DNA of 64,000 nucleotides from Marthasterias glacialis. Taxonomy: Eukaryota; Echinodermata; Asteroidea; Forcipulatida; Asteriidae. Of the stretch, positions 1 to 13,000 are shown in pieces. Positions within the stretch are counted from its first letter, which is position 1. Every line of letters begins with the position of its first letter. The notes under the pieces were generated by a model, which saw only the letters and a program-made list of their open reading frames with translations, did not search any database and was not told where the DNA came from. Both the position numbers and the translations under genes were made by a program. Where the stretch lies: positions 12,362,031 to 12,426,030 of the forward strand of contig OU452234.1 of the NCBI GenBank assembly GCA_911728455.2, in the 5' to 3' direction.

Positions 1-783
1 ATGTCAGGTGTTTTAATTGGGTCAATAAATGTGTATCTTTCCTTTGACAATTTCAAACTGCATGTATTCACTCCCTTCTATAATGCCAAAGGTCAACAAC
101 AACCCCCTTCGAATTTACATTTCGTCCTGTCCTTGCAACAAGGAAGTGACTGGATTCTGCAACAAAGTCGTATCTCGGCGTCCACTTACTTTGTGTGTAC
201 ATGTACATCCGGGTAATTTTAAGCGGTATATACAGCCTTTTGACATTTTATAACTAAGTGTTAATTGTAAATGCTATATTGGTTTAATATACTAGGTTGA
301 GTATGTAGCAAGACCAATTATTATCCAAGACTTTCCTGGGGCCGGGGATCACGTATGTGCACACACATTATGTCCGTGGGTTTGTGAGTGACAGTGATGG
401 CGCCCTCTGTTTTTGACAATTCTTAGGAGGAGAAAGAGCGCGATATGCCTGATGTTAGTAGATCCAAGACTATGTCTGTCTGTGCACATTGGCGCATCAC
501 ACGGAATAGGGAGGGAAATGTGCAACGGGCTCATGAATATTTTGTATGCCCTTTTAATACTATACAGATTTAAGAGCCAAAACAGGGTGATGGGTTGTTA
601 AAACATTGAACAATTGTGACCTGCGGGTTTTTGACTTCTAACTTTGAGTATTTTGGATGACCTAGGCCCTGCAAAGAGAGGTCCTATTTGACAAGAGGTG
701 TAGGGACATTTTCAAGATTGATGCGCGGACTTCAACAAAAGTGCGGGGGTGTTTCATTTGGAGGGAGAAAAAATAGACAGGCA
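1..783. other. Unique left flank of the satellite array, no gene recognised
   Basis: No monomer homology is visible before position 784. The short open frames here are 60-75 codons long, overlap each other on both strands and resemble no family I know, so none is called. The stretch is mixed-composition DNA with one CTCF-like core (400-409). The junction with the array is abrupt: the bases just before 784 do not match the bases that precede the same monomer position elsewhere. Confidence 0.6.
400..409 (-). promoter_or_regulatory. Possible CTCF-like core motif
   Basis: The minus strand reads CAGAGGGCGC, which fits the 3' half of the metazoan CTCF core (YAGRKGGCRS). The CCAS half is not matched. 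A better match lies on the same strand beyond the other end of array 1 (18944-18957). Function is inference only; short GC-rich words like this also occur in dispersed repeats. Confidence 0.2.
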
Positions 784-818
784 CTAGCTCCCGAAATACT
801 GCAAGTTGGGAGCTCTAG
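784..818. repeat. Hairpin at the monomer start (one per monomer)
   Basis: CTAGCTCCC (784-792) is complementary to GGGAGCTCTAG (808-818) with a two-base bulge, around a 15-base loop. The arrangement recurs in nearly every monomer of both arrays. Confidence 0.6.
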
Positions 819-903
819 TTTGTTGGACACGTCTCGGAAGAGCCGCCCGCATCCACTGATTCCATGAAAAGCACTTTTCAAGTTGGGTCCAAAATTAAAA
901 TTT

Positions 904-925
904 CTCACAGGGAGCTCCCTGTGAG
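904..925. repeat. 22-bp perfect palindrome (one per monomer)
   Basis: The half-site CTCACAGGGAG is followed directly by its own reverse complement, with no spacer and a SacI-type GAGCTC centre. It is present in nearly every monomer. Arm changes occur in several units (for example near 3406, 12413, 17390, 29456, 36916, 45623, 48423, 49364 and 60304) and none that I saw is matched by a compensating change in the other arm, so the sequence does not show selection for the palindrome as such. Confidence 0.85.
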
Positions 926-1064
926 CACCGGCACTTTTGATCCAAATTTTTTTATGCGATTTTATGATAGAAAATGATAGAGTAGACATCACTGAAGAGG
1001 GTTTGTGTGCGGGGAAGGGGTCAATTCGCAATATTTGGGCAAGTGGCAAAATTTGGGTCAATTC

Positions 1065-1082
1065 TGACGTCATCAAGATGGC
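1065..1082 (+). promoter_or_regulatory. Full CRE (TGACGTCA) next to a YY1-like site, one pair per monomer
   Basis: TGACGTCA (1065-1072) is the exact palindromic cAMP-response element bound by CREB/ATF-family bZIP proteins in animals. One base later CAAGATGGC (1074-1082) matches the core of YY1 sites (AAnATGGC). The pair recurs in almost every monomer of both arrays. The CRE is altered in a few units (near 4486, 6976, 7287, 41740 and 48582). Many array 2 units read CAAAATGGC, which still fits the YY1 core. Binding or transcription is inference. Confidence 0.5.
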
Positions 1083-4000
1083 CGAAAAAGCTCGCTAGCT
1101 CCCGAAATACTGCAAGTTGGGAGCTCTAGTTTGTTGGACACGTCTCGGAAGAGCCGCCCGCATCCACTGATTCCATGAAAAGCACTTTTCAAGTTGGGTC
1201 CAAAATTAAAATTTCTCACAGGGAGCTCCCTGTGAGCACCGGCACTTTTGATCCAAATTTTTTTATGCGATTTTATGATAGAAAATGATAGAGTAGACAT
1301 CACTGAAGAGGGTTTGTGTGCGGGGAAGGGGTCAATTCGCAATATTTGGGCAAGTGGCAAAATTTGGGTCAATTCTGACGTCATCAAGATGGCCGAGAAA
1401 GCTCGCTAGCTCCCGAAATACTGCAAGTTGGGAGCTCTAGTTTGTTGGACACGTCTCGGAAGAGCCGCCCGCATCCACTGATTCCATGAAAAGCACTTTT
1501 CAAGTTGGGTCCAAAATTAAAATTTCTCACAGGGAGCTCCCTGTGAGCACCGGCACTTTTGATCCAAATTTTTTTATGCGATTTTATGATAGAAAATGAT
1601 AGAGTAGACATCACTGAAGAGGGTTTGTGTGCGGGGAAGGGGTCAATTCGCAATATTTGGGCAAGTGGCAAAATTTGGGTCAATTCTGACGTCATCAAGA
1701 TGGCCGAAAAAGCTCGCTAGCTCCCGAAATACTGCAAGTTGGGAGCTCTAGTTTGTTGGACACGTCTCGGAAGAGCCGCCCGCATCCACTGATTCCATGA
1801 AAAGCACTTTTCAAGTTGGGTCCAAAATTAAAATTTCTCACAGGGAGCTCCCTGTGAGCACCGGCACTTTTGATCCAAATTTTTTTATGCGATTTTATGA
1901 TAGAAAATGATAGAGTAGACATCACTGAAGAGGGTTTGTGTGCGGGGAAGGGGTCAATTCGCAATATTTGGGCAAGTGGCAAAATTTGGGTCAATTCTGA
2001 CGTCATCAAGATGGCCGAGAAAGCTCGCTAGCTCCCGAAATACTGCAAGTTGGGAGCTCTAGTTTGTTGGACACGTCTCGGAAGAGCCGCCCGCATCCAC
2101 TGATTCCATCAAAAGCACTTTTCAAGTTGGGTCCAAAATTAAAATTTCTCACAGGGAGCTCCCTGTGAGCACCGGCACTTTTGATCAAAATTTTTTTATG
2201 CGATTTTATGATAGAAAATGATAGAGTAGACATCACTGAAGAGGGTTTGTGTGCGGGGAAGGGGTCAATTCGCAATATTTGGGCAAGTGGCAAAATTTGG
2301 GTCAATTCTGACGTCATCAAGATGGCCGAAAAAGCTCGCTAGCTCCCGAAATACTGCAAGTTGGGAGCTCTAGTTTGTTGGACACGTCTCGGAAGAGCCG
2401 CCCGCATCCACTGATTCCATGAAAAGCACTTTTCAAGTTGGGTCCAAAATTAAAATTTCTCACAGGGAGCTCCCTGTGAGCACCGGCACTTTTGATCCAA
2501 ATTTTTTTATGCGATTTTATGATAGAAAATGATAGAGTAGACATCACTGAAGAGGGTTTGTGTGCGGGGAAGGGGTCAATTCGCAATATTTGGGCAAGTG
2601 GCAAAATTTGGGTCAATTCTGACGTCATCAAGATGGCCGAGAAAGCTCGCTAGCTCCCGAAATACTGCAAGTTGGGAGCTCTAGTTTGTTGGACACGTCT
2701 CGGAAGAGCCGCCCGCATCCACTGATTCCATGAAAAGCACTTTTCAAGTTGGGTCCAAAATTAAAATTTCTCACAGGGAGCTCCCTGTGAGCACCGGCAC
2801 TTTTGATCAAAATTTTTTTATGCGATTTTATGATAGAAAATGATAGAGTAGACATCACTGAAGAGGGTTTGTGTGCGGGGAAGGGGTCAATTCGCAATAT
2901 TTGGGCAAGTGGCAAAATTTGGGTCAATTCTGACGTCATCAAGATGGCCGAGAAAGCTCGCTAGCTCCCGAAATACTGCAAGTTGGGAGCTCTAGTTTGT
3001 TGGACACGTCTCGGAAGAGCCGCCCGCATCCACTGATTCCATGAAAAGCACTTTTCAAGTTGGGTCCAAAATTAAAATTTCTCACAGGGAGCTCCCTGTG
3101 AGCACCGGCACTTTTGATCCAAATTTTTTTATGCGATTTTATGATAGAAAATGATAGAGTAGACATCACTGAAGAGGGTTTGTGTGCGGGGAAGGGGTCA
3201 ATTCGCAATATTTGGGCAAGTGGCAAAATTTGGGTCAATTCTGACGTCATCAAGATGGCCGAAAAAGCTCGCTAGCTCCCGAAATACTGCAAGTTGGGAG
3301 CTCTAGTTTGTTGGACACGTCTCGGAAGAGCCGCCCGCATCCACTGATTCCATGAAAAGCACTTTTCAAGTTGGGTCCAAAATTAAAATTTCTCACAGGG
3401 AGCTCTCTGTGAGCACCGGCACTTTTGATCCAAATTTTTTTATGCGATTTTATGATAGAAAATGATAGAGTAGACATCACTGAAGAGGGTTTGTGTGCGG
3501 GGAAGGGGTCAATTCGCAATATTTGGGCAAGTGGCAAAATTTGGGTCAATTCTGACGTCATCAAGATGGCCGAAAAAGCTCGCTAGCTCCCGAAATACTG
3601 CAAGTTGGGAGCTCTAGTTTGTTGGACACGTCTCGGAAGAGCCGCCCGCATCCACTGATTCCATGAAAAGCACTTTTCAAGTTGGGTCCAAAATTAAAAT
3701 TTCTCACAGGGAGCTCCCTGTGAGCACCGGCACTTTTGATCCAAATTTTTTTATGCGATTTTATGATAGAAAATGATAGAGTAGACATCACTGAAGAGGG
3801 TTTGTGTGCGGGGAAGGGGTCAATTCGCAATATTTGGGCAAGTGGCAAAATTTGGGTCAATTCTGACGTCATCAAGATGGCCGAAAAAGCTCGCTAGCTC
3901 CCGAAATACTGCAAGTTGGGAGCTCTAGTTTGTTGGACACGTCTCGGAAGAGCCGCCCGCATCCACTGATTCCATGAAAAGCACTTTTCAAGTTGGGTCC

Positions 4001-7000
4001 AAAATTAAAATTTCTCACAGGGAGCTCCCTGTGAGCACCGGCACTTTTGATCCAAATTTTTTTATGCGATTTTATGATAGAAAATGATAGAGTAGACATC
4101 ACTGAAGAGGGTTTGTGTGCGGGGAAGGGGTCAATTCGCAATATTTGGGCAAGTGGCAAAATTTGGGTCAATTCTGACGTCATCAAGATGGCCGAGAAAG
4201 CTCGCTAGCTCCCGAAATACTGCAAGTTGGGAGCTCTAGTTTGTTGGACACGTCTCGGAAGAGCCGCCCGCATCCACTGATTCCATGAAAAGCACTTTTC
4301 AAGTTGGGTCCAAAATTAAAATTTCTCACAGGGAGCTCCCTGTGAGCACCGGCACTTTTGATCCAAATTTTTTTATGCGATTTTATGATAGAAAATGATA
4401 GAGTAGACATCACTGAAGAGGGTTTGTGTGCGGGGAAGGGGTCAATTCGCAATATTTGGGCAAGTGGCAAAATTTGGGTCAATTCTTACGTCATCAAGAT
4501 GGCCGAAAAAGCTCGCTAGCTCCCGAAATACTGCAAGTTGGGAGCTCTAGTTTGTTGGACACGTCTCGGAAGAGCCGCCCGCATCCACTGATTCCATGAA
4601 AAGCACTTTTCAAGTTGGGTCCAAAATTAAAATTTCTCACAGGGAGCTCCCTGTGAGCACCGGCACTTTTGATCCAAATTTTTTTATGCGATTTTATGAT
4701 AGAAAATGATAGAGTAGACATCACTGAAGAGGGTTTGTGTGCGGGGAAGGGGTCAATTCGCAATATTTGGGCAAGTGGCAAAATTTGGGTCAATTCTGAC
4801 GTCATCAAGATGGCCGAGAAAGCTCGCTAGCTCCCGAAATACTGCAAGTTGGGGCTCTAGTTTGTTGGACACGTCTCGGAAGAGCCGCCCGCATCCACTG
4901 ATTCCATGAAAAGCACTTTTCAAGTTGGGTCCAAAATTAAAATTTCTCACAGGGAGCTCCCTGTGAGCACCGGCACTTTTGATCCAAATTTTTTTATGCG
5001 ATTTTATGATAGAAAATGATAGAGTAGACATCACTGAAGAGGGTTTGTGTGCGGGGAAGGGGTCAATTCGCAATATTTGGGCAAGTGGCAAAATTTGGGT
5101 CAATTCTGACGTCATCAAGATGGCCGAAAAAGCTCGCTAGCTCCCGAAATACTGCAAGTTGGGAGCTCTAGTTTGTTGGACACGTCTCGGAAGAGCCGCC
5201 CGCATCCACTGATTCCATGAAAAGCACTTTTCAAGTTGGGTCCAAAATTAAAATTTCTCACAGGGAGCTCCCTGTGAGCACCGGCACTTTTGATCCAAAT
5301 TTTTTTATGCGATTTTATGATAGAAAATGATAGAGTAGACATCACTGAAGAGGGTTTGTGTGCGGGGAAGGGGTCAATTCGCAATATTTGGGCAAGTGGC
5401 AAAATTTGGGTCAATTCTGACGTCATCAAGATGGCCGAGAAAGCTCGCTAGCTCCCGAAATACTGCAAGTTGGGAGCTCTAGTTTGTTGGACACGTCTCG
5501 GAAGAGCCGCCCGCATCCACTGATTCCATGAAAAGCACTTTTCAAGTTGGGTCCAAAATTAAAATTTCTCACAGGGAGCTCCCTGTGAGCACCGGCACTT
5601 TTGATCAAAATTTTTTTATGCGATTTTATGATAGAAAATGATAGAGTAGACATCACTGAAGAGGGTTTGTGTGCGGGGAAGGGGTCAATTCGCAATATTT
5701 GGGCAAGTGGCAAAATTTGGGTCAATTCTGACGTCATCAAGATGGCCGAGAAAGCTCGCTAGCTCCCGAAATACTGCAAGTTGGGAGCTCTAGTTTGTTG
5801 GACACGTCTCGGAAGAGCCGCCCGCATCCACTGATTCCATGAAAAGCACTTTTCAAGTTGGGTCCAAAATTAAAATTTCTCACAGGGAGCTCCCTGTGAG
5901 CACCGGCACTTTTGATCAAAATTTTTTTATGCGATTTTATGATAGAAAATGATAGAGTAGACATCACTGAAGAGGGTTTGTGTGCGGGGAAGGGGTCAAT
6001 TCGCAATATTTGGGCAAGTGGCAAAATTTGGGTCAATTCTGACGTCATCAAGATGGCCGAGAAAGCTCGCTAGCTCCCGAAATACTGCAAGTTGGGAGCT
6101 CTAGTTTGTTGGACACGTCTCGGAAGAGCCGCCCGCATCCACTGATTCCATGAAAAGCACTTTTCAAGTTGGGTCCAAAATTAAAATTTCTCACAGGGAG
6201 CTCCCTGTGAGCACCGGCACTTTTGATCAAAATTTTTTTATGCGATTTTATGATAGAAAATGATAGAGTAGACATCACTGAAGAGGGTTTGTGTGCGGGG
6301 AAGGGGTCAATTCGCAATATTTGGGCAAGTGGCAAAATTTGGGTCAATTCTGACGTCATCAAGATGGCCGAGAAAGCTCGCTAGCTCCCGAAATACTGCA
6401 AGTTGGGAGCTCTAGTTTGTTGGACACGTCTCGGAAGAGCCGCCCGCATCCACTGATTCCATGAAAAGCACTTTTCAAGTTGGGTCCAAAATTAAAATTT
6501 CTCACAGGGAGCTCCCTGTGAGCACCGGCACTTTTGATCCAAATTTTTTTATGCGATTTTATGATAGAAAATGATAGAGTAGACATCACTGAAGAGGGTT
6601 TGTGTGCGGGGAAGGGGTCAATTCGCAATATTTGGGCAAGTGGCAAAATTTGGGTCAATTCTGACGTCATCAAGATGGCCGAGAAAGCTCGCTAGCTCCC
6701 GAAATACTGCAAGTTGGGAGCTCTAGTTTGTTGGACACGTCTCGGAAGAGCCGCCCGCATCCACTGATTCCATGAAAAGCACTTTTCAAGTTGGGTCCAA
6801 AATTAAAATTTCTCACAGGGAGCTCCCTGTGAGCACCGGCACTTTTGATCAAAATTTTTTTATGCGATTTTATGATAGAAAATGATAGAGTAGACATCAC
6901 TGAAGAGGGTTTGTGTGCGGGGAAGGGGTCAATTCGCAATATTTGGGCAAGTGGCAAAATTTGGGTCAATTCTGACGTAATCAAGATGGCCGAGAAAGCT

Positions 7001-10000
7001 CGCTAGCTCCCGAAATACTGCAAGTTGGGAGCTCTAGTTTGTTGGACACGTCTCGGAAGAGCCGCCCGCATCCACTGATTCCATGAAAAGCACTTTTCAA
7101 GTTGGGTCCAAAATTAAAATTTCTCACAGGGAGCTCCCTGTGAGCACCGGCACTTTTGATCAAAATTTTTTTATGCGATTTTATGATAGAAAATGATAGA
7201 GTAGACATCACTGAAGAGGGTTTGTGTGCGGGGAAGGGGTCAATTCGCAATATTTGGGCAAGTGGCAAAATTTGGGTCAATTCTGACGTAATCAAGATGG
7301 CCGAAAAAGCTCGCTAGCTCCCGAAATACTGCAAGTTGGGAGCTCTAGTTTGTTGGACACGTCTCGGAAGAGCCGCCCGCATCCACTGATTCCATGAAAA
7401 GCACTTTTCAAGTTGGGTCCAAAATTAAAATTTCTCACAGGGAGCTCCCTGTGAGCACCGGCACTTTTGATCAAAATTTTTTTATGCGATTTTATGATAG
7501 AAAATGATAGAGTAGACATCACTGAAGAGGGTTTGTGTGCGGGGAAGGGGTCAATTCGCAATATTTGGGCAAGTGGCAAAATTTGGGTCAATTCTGACGT
7601 CATCAAGATGGCCGAGAAAGCTCGCTAGCTCCCGAAATACTGCAAGTTGGGAGCTCTAGTTTGTTGGACACGTCTCGGAAGAGCCGCCCGCATCCACTGA
7701 TTCCATGAAAAGCACTTTTCAAGTTGGGTCCAAAATTAAAATTTCTCACAGGGAGCTCCCTGTGAGCACCGGCACTTTTGATCAAAATTTTTTTATGCGA
7801 TTTTATGATAGAAAATGATAGAGTAGACATCACTGAAGAGGGTTTGTGTGCGGGGAAGGGGTCAATTCGCAATATTTGGGCAAGTGGCAAAATTTGGGTC
7901 AATTCTGACGTCATCAAGATGGCCGAAAAAGCTCGCTAGCTCCCGAAATACTGCAAGTTGGGAGCTCTAGTTTGTTGGACACGTCTCGGAAGAGCCGCCC
8001 GCATCCACTGATTCCATGAAAAGCACTTTTCAAGTTGGGTCCAAAATTAAAATTTCTCACAGGGAGCTCCCTGTGAGCACCGGCACTTTTGATCAAAATT
8101 TTTTTATGCGATTTTATGATAGAAAATGATAGAGTAGACATCACTGAAGAGGGTTTGTGTGCGGGGAAGGGGTCAATTCGCAATATTTGGGCAAGTGGCA
8201 AAATTTGGGTCAATTCTGACGTCATCAAGATGGCCGAAAAAGCTCGCCAACTCCCGAAATACTGCAAGTTGGGAGCTCTAGTTTGTTGGACACGTCTCGG
8301 AAGAGCCGCCCGCATCCACTGATTCCATGAAAAGCACTTTTCAAGTTGGGTCCAAAATTAAAATTTCTCACAGGGAGCTCCCTGTGAGCACCGGCACTTT
8401 TGATCAAAATTTTTTTATGCGATTTTATGATAGAAAATGATAGAGTAGACATCACTGAAGAGGGTTTGTGTGCGGGGAAGGGGTCAATTCGCAATATTTG
8501 GGCAAGTGGCAAAATTTGGGTCAATTCTGACGTCATCAAGATGGCCGAGAAAGCTCGCTAGCTCCCGAAATACTGCAAGTTGGGAGCTCTAGTTTGTTGG
8601 ACACGTCTCGGAAGAGCCGCCCGCATCCACTGATTCCATGAAAAGCACTTTTCAAGTTGGGTCCAAAATTAAAATTTCTCACAGGGAGCTCCCTGTGAGC
8701 ACCGGCACTTTTGATCAAAATTTTTTTATGCGATTTTATGATAGAAAATGATAGAGTAGACATCACTGAAGAGGGTTTGTGTGCGGGGAAGGGGTCAATT
8801 CGCAATATTTGGGCAAGTGGCAAAATTTGGGTCAATTCTGACGTCATCAAGATGGCCGAAAAAGCTCGCTAGCTCCCGAAATACTGCAAGTTGGGAGCTC
8901 TAGTTTGTTGGACACGTCTCGGAAGAGCCGCCCGCATCCACTGATTCCATGAAAAGCACTTTTCAAGTTGGGTCCAAAATTAAAATTTCTCACAGGGAGC
9001 TCCCTGTGAGCACCGGCACTTTTGATCAAAATTTTTTTATGCGATTTTATGATAGAAAATGATAGAGTAGACATCACTGAAGAGGGTTTGTGTGCGGGGA
9101 AGGGGTCAATTCGCAATATATGGGCAAGTGGCAAAATTTGGGTCAATTCTGACGTCATCAAGATGGCCGAAAAAGCTCGCTAGCTCCCGAAATACTGCAA
9201 GTTGGGAGCTCTAGTTTGTTGGACACGTCTCGGAAGAGCCGCCCGCATCCACTGATTCCATGAAAAGCACTTTTCAAGTTGGGTCCAAAATTAAAATTTC
9301 TCACAGGGAGCTCCCTGTGAGCACCGGCACTTTTGATCAAAATTTTTTTATGCGATTTTATGATAGAAAATGATAGAGTAGACATCACTGAAGAGGGTTT
9401 GTGTGCGGGGAAGGGGTCAATTCGCAATATTTGGGCAAGTGGCAAAATTTGGGTCAATTCTGACGTCATCAAGATGGCCGAAAAAGCTCGCTAGCTCCCG
9501 AAATACTGCAAGTTGGGAGCTCTAGTTTGTTGGACACGTCTCGGAAGAGCCGCCCGCATCCACTGATTCCATGAAAAGCACTTTTCAAGTTGGGTCCAAA
9601 ATTAAAATTTCTCACAGGGAGCTCCCTGTGAGCACCGGCACTTTTGATCAAAATTTTTTTATGCGATTTTATGATAGAAAATGATAGAGTAGACATCACT
9701 GAAGAGGGTTTGTGTGCGGGGAAGGGGTCAATTCGCAATATTTGGGCAAGTGGCAAAATTTGGGTCAATTCTGACGTCATCAAGATGGCAGAGAAAGCTC
9801 GCTAGCTCCCGAAATACTGCAAGTTGGGAGCTCTAGTTTGTTGGACACGTCTCGGAAGAGCCGCCCGCATCCACTGATTCCATGAAAAGCACTTTTCAAG
9901 TTGGGTCCAAAATTAAAATTTCTCACAGGGAGCTCCCTGTGAGCACCGGCACTTTTGATCAAAATTTTTTTATGCGATTTTATGATAGAAAATGATAGAG

Positions 10001-13000
10001 TAGACATCACTGAAGAGGGTTTGTGTGCGGGGAAGGGGTCAATTCGCAATATTTGGGCAAGTGGCAAAATTTGGGTCAATTCTGACGTCATCAAGATGGC
10101 CGAGAAAGCTCGCTAGCTCCCGAAATACTGCAAGTTGGGAGCTCTAGTTTGTTGGACACGTCTCGGAAGAGCCGCCCGCATCCACTGATTCCATGAAAAG
10201 CACTTTTCAAGTTGGGTCCAAAATTAAAATTTCTCACAGGGAGCTCCCTGTGAGCACCGGCACTTTTGATCAAAATTTTTTTATGCGATTTTATGATAGA
10301 AAATGATAGAGTAGACATCACTGAAGAGGGTTTGTGTGCGGGGAAGGGGTCAATTCGCAATATTTGGGCAAGTGGCAAAATTTGGGTCAATTCTGACGTC
10401 ATCAAGATGGCAGAGAAAGCTCGCTAGCTCCCGAAATACTGCAAGTTGGGAGCTCTAGTTTGTTGGACACGTCTCGGAAGAGCCGCCCGCATCCACTGAT
10501 TCCATGAAAAGCACTTTTCAAGTTGGGTCCAAAATTAAAATTTCTCACAGGGAGCTCCCTGTGAGCACCGGCACTTTTGATCAAAATTTTTTTATGCGAT
10601 TTTATGATAGAAAATGATAGAGTAGACATCACTGAAGAGGGTTTGTGTGCGGGGAAGGGGTCAATTCGCAATATTTGGGCAAGTGGCAAAATTTGGGTCA
10701 ATTCTGACGTCATCAAGATGGCAGAGAAAGCTCGCTAGCTCCCGAAATACTGCAAGTTGGGAGCTCTAGTTTGTTGGACACGTCTCGGAAGAGCCGCCCG
10801 CATCCACTGATTCCATGAAAAGCACTTTTCAAGTTGGGTCCAAAATTAAAATTTCTCACAGGGAGCTCCCTGTGAGCACCGGCACTTTTGATCAAAATTT
10901 TTTTATGCGATTTTATGATAGAAAATGATAGAGTAGACATCACTGAAGAGGGTTTGTGTGCGGGGAAGGGGTCAATTCGCAATATTTGGGCAAGTGGCAA
11001 AATTTGGGTCAATTCTGACGTCATCAAGATGGCAGAGAAAGCTCGCTAGCTCCCGAAATACTGCAAGTTGGGAGCTCTAGTTTGTTGGACACGTCTCGGA
11101 AGAGCCGCCCGCATCCACTGATTCCATGAAAAGCACTTTTCAAGTTGGGTCCAAAATTAAAATTTCTCACAGGGAGCTCCCTGTGAGCACCGGCACTTTT
11201 GATCAAAATTTTTTTATGCGATTTTATGATAGAAAATGATAGAGTAGACATCACTGAAGAGGGTTTGTATGCGGGGAAGGGGTCAATTCGCAATATTTGG
11301 GCAAGTGGCAAAATTTGGGTCAATTCTGACGTCATCAAGATGGCCGAAAAAGCTCGCTAGCTCCCGAAATACTGCAAGTTGGGAGCTCTAGTTTGTTGGA
11401 CACGTCTCGGAAGAGCCGCCCGCATCCACTGATTCCATGAAAAGCACTTTTCAAGTTGGGTCCAAAATTAAAATTTCTCACAGGGAGCTCCCTGTGAGCA
11501 CCGGCACTTTTGATCAAAATTTTTTTATGCGATTTTATGATAGAAAATGATAGAGTAGACATCACTGAAGAGGGTTTGTGTGCGGGGAAGGGGTCAATTC
11601 GCAATATTTGGGCAAGTGGCAAAATTTGGGTCAATTCTGACGTCATCAAGATGGCCGAAAAAGCTCGCTAGCTCCCGAAATACTGCAAGTTGGGAGCTCT
11701 AGTTTGTTGGACACGTCTCGGAAGAGCCGCCCGCATCCACTGATTCCATGAAAAGCACTTTTCAAGTTGGGTCCAAAATTAAAATTTCTCACAGGGAGCT
11801 CCCTGTGAGCACCGGCACTTTTGATCAAATTTTTTTTATGCGATTTTATGATAGAAAATGATAGAGTAGACATCACTGAAGAGGGTTTGTGTGCGGGGAA
11901 GGGGTCAATTCGCAATATTTGGGCAAGTGGCAAAATTTGGGTCAATTCTGACGTCATCAAGATGGCCGAAAAAGCTCGCTAGCTCCCGAAATACTGCAAG
12001 TTGGGAGCTCTAGTTTGTTGGACACGTCTCGGAAGAGCCGCCCGCATCCACTGATTCCATGAAAAGCACTTTTCAAGTTGGGTCCAAAATTAAAATTTCT
12101 CACAGGGAGCTCCCTGTGAGCACCGGCACTTTTGATCAAAATTTTTTTATGCGATTTTATGATAGAAAATGATAGAGTAGACATCACTGAAGAGGGTTTG
12201 TGTGCGGGGAAGGGGTCAATTCGCAATATTTGGGCAAGTGGCAAAATTTGGGTCAATTCTGACGTCATCAAGATGGCCGAGAAAGCTCGCTAGCTCCCGA
12301 AATACTGCAAGTTGGGAGCTCTAGTTTGTTGGACACGTCTCGGAAGAGCCGCCCGCATCCACTGATTCCATGAAAAGCACTTTTCAAGTTGGGTCCAAAA
12401 TTAAAATTTCTCAGAGGGAGCTCCCTGTGAGCACCGGCACTTTTGATCAAAAGTTTTTTATGCGATTTTATGATAGAAAATGATAGAGTAGACATCACTG
12501 AAGAGGGTTTGTGTGCGGGGAAGGGGTCAATTCGCAATATTTGGGCAAGTGGCAAAATTTGGGTCAATTCTGACGTCATCAAGATGGCCGAGAAAGCTCG
12601 CTAGCTCCCGAAATACTGCAAGTTGGGAGCTCTAGTTTGTTGGACACGTCTCGGAAGAGCCGCCCGCATCCACTGATTCCATGAAAAGCACTTTTCAAGT
12701 TGGGTCCAAAATTAAAATTTCTCACAGGGAGCTCCCTGTGAGCACCGGCACTTTTGATCAAAATTTTTTTATGCGATTTTATGATAGAAAATGATAGAGT
12801 AGACATCACTGAAGAGGGTTTGTGTGCGGGGAAGGGGTCAATTCGCAATATTTGGGCAAGTGGCAAAATTTGGGTCAATTCTGACGTCATCAAGATGGCC
12901 GAGAAAGCTCGCTAGCTCCCGAAATACTGCAAGTTGGGAGCTCTAGTTTGTTGGACACGTCTCGGAAGAGCCGCCCGCATCCACTGATTCCATGAAAAGC

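Larger units (their letters stand above)
784..1094. repeat. Reference monomer of the 311-bp satellite (first complete unit)
   Basis: Taken as the type unit. Landmarks in order: a small hairpin (784-818), a CpG-rich segment with GTCTCGG and GCCGCCCGC (about 829-851), an A/T-tract segment (about 890-903), the 22-bp palindrome (904-925), GATCC followed by the T-tract, where slippage occurs (about 940-952), an AT-rich segment with repeated GATAGAAAATGATAG words, GTGCGGGGAAGGGG (about 1007-1020), two short GGCAAAATTTGGG-like words, and the CRE plus YY1-like pair (1065-1082). There are 12 CpG dinucleotides. I do not recognise the family by name. No RNA polymerase III box, tRNA-like fold or transposon terminus was found in it. 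Confidence 0.9.
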
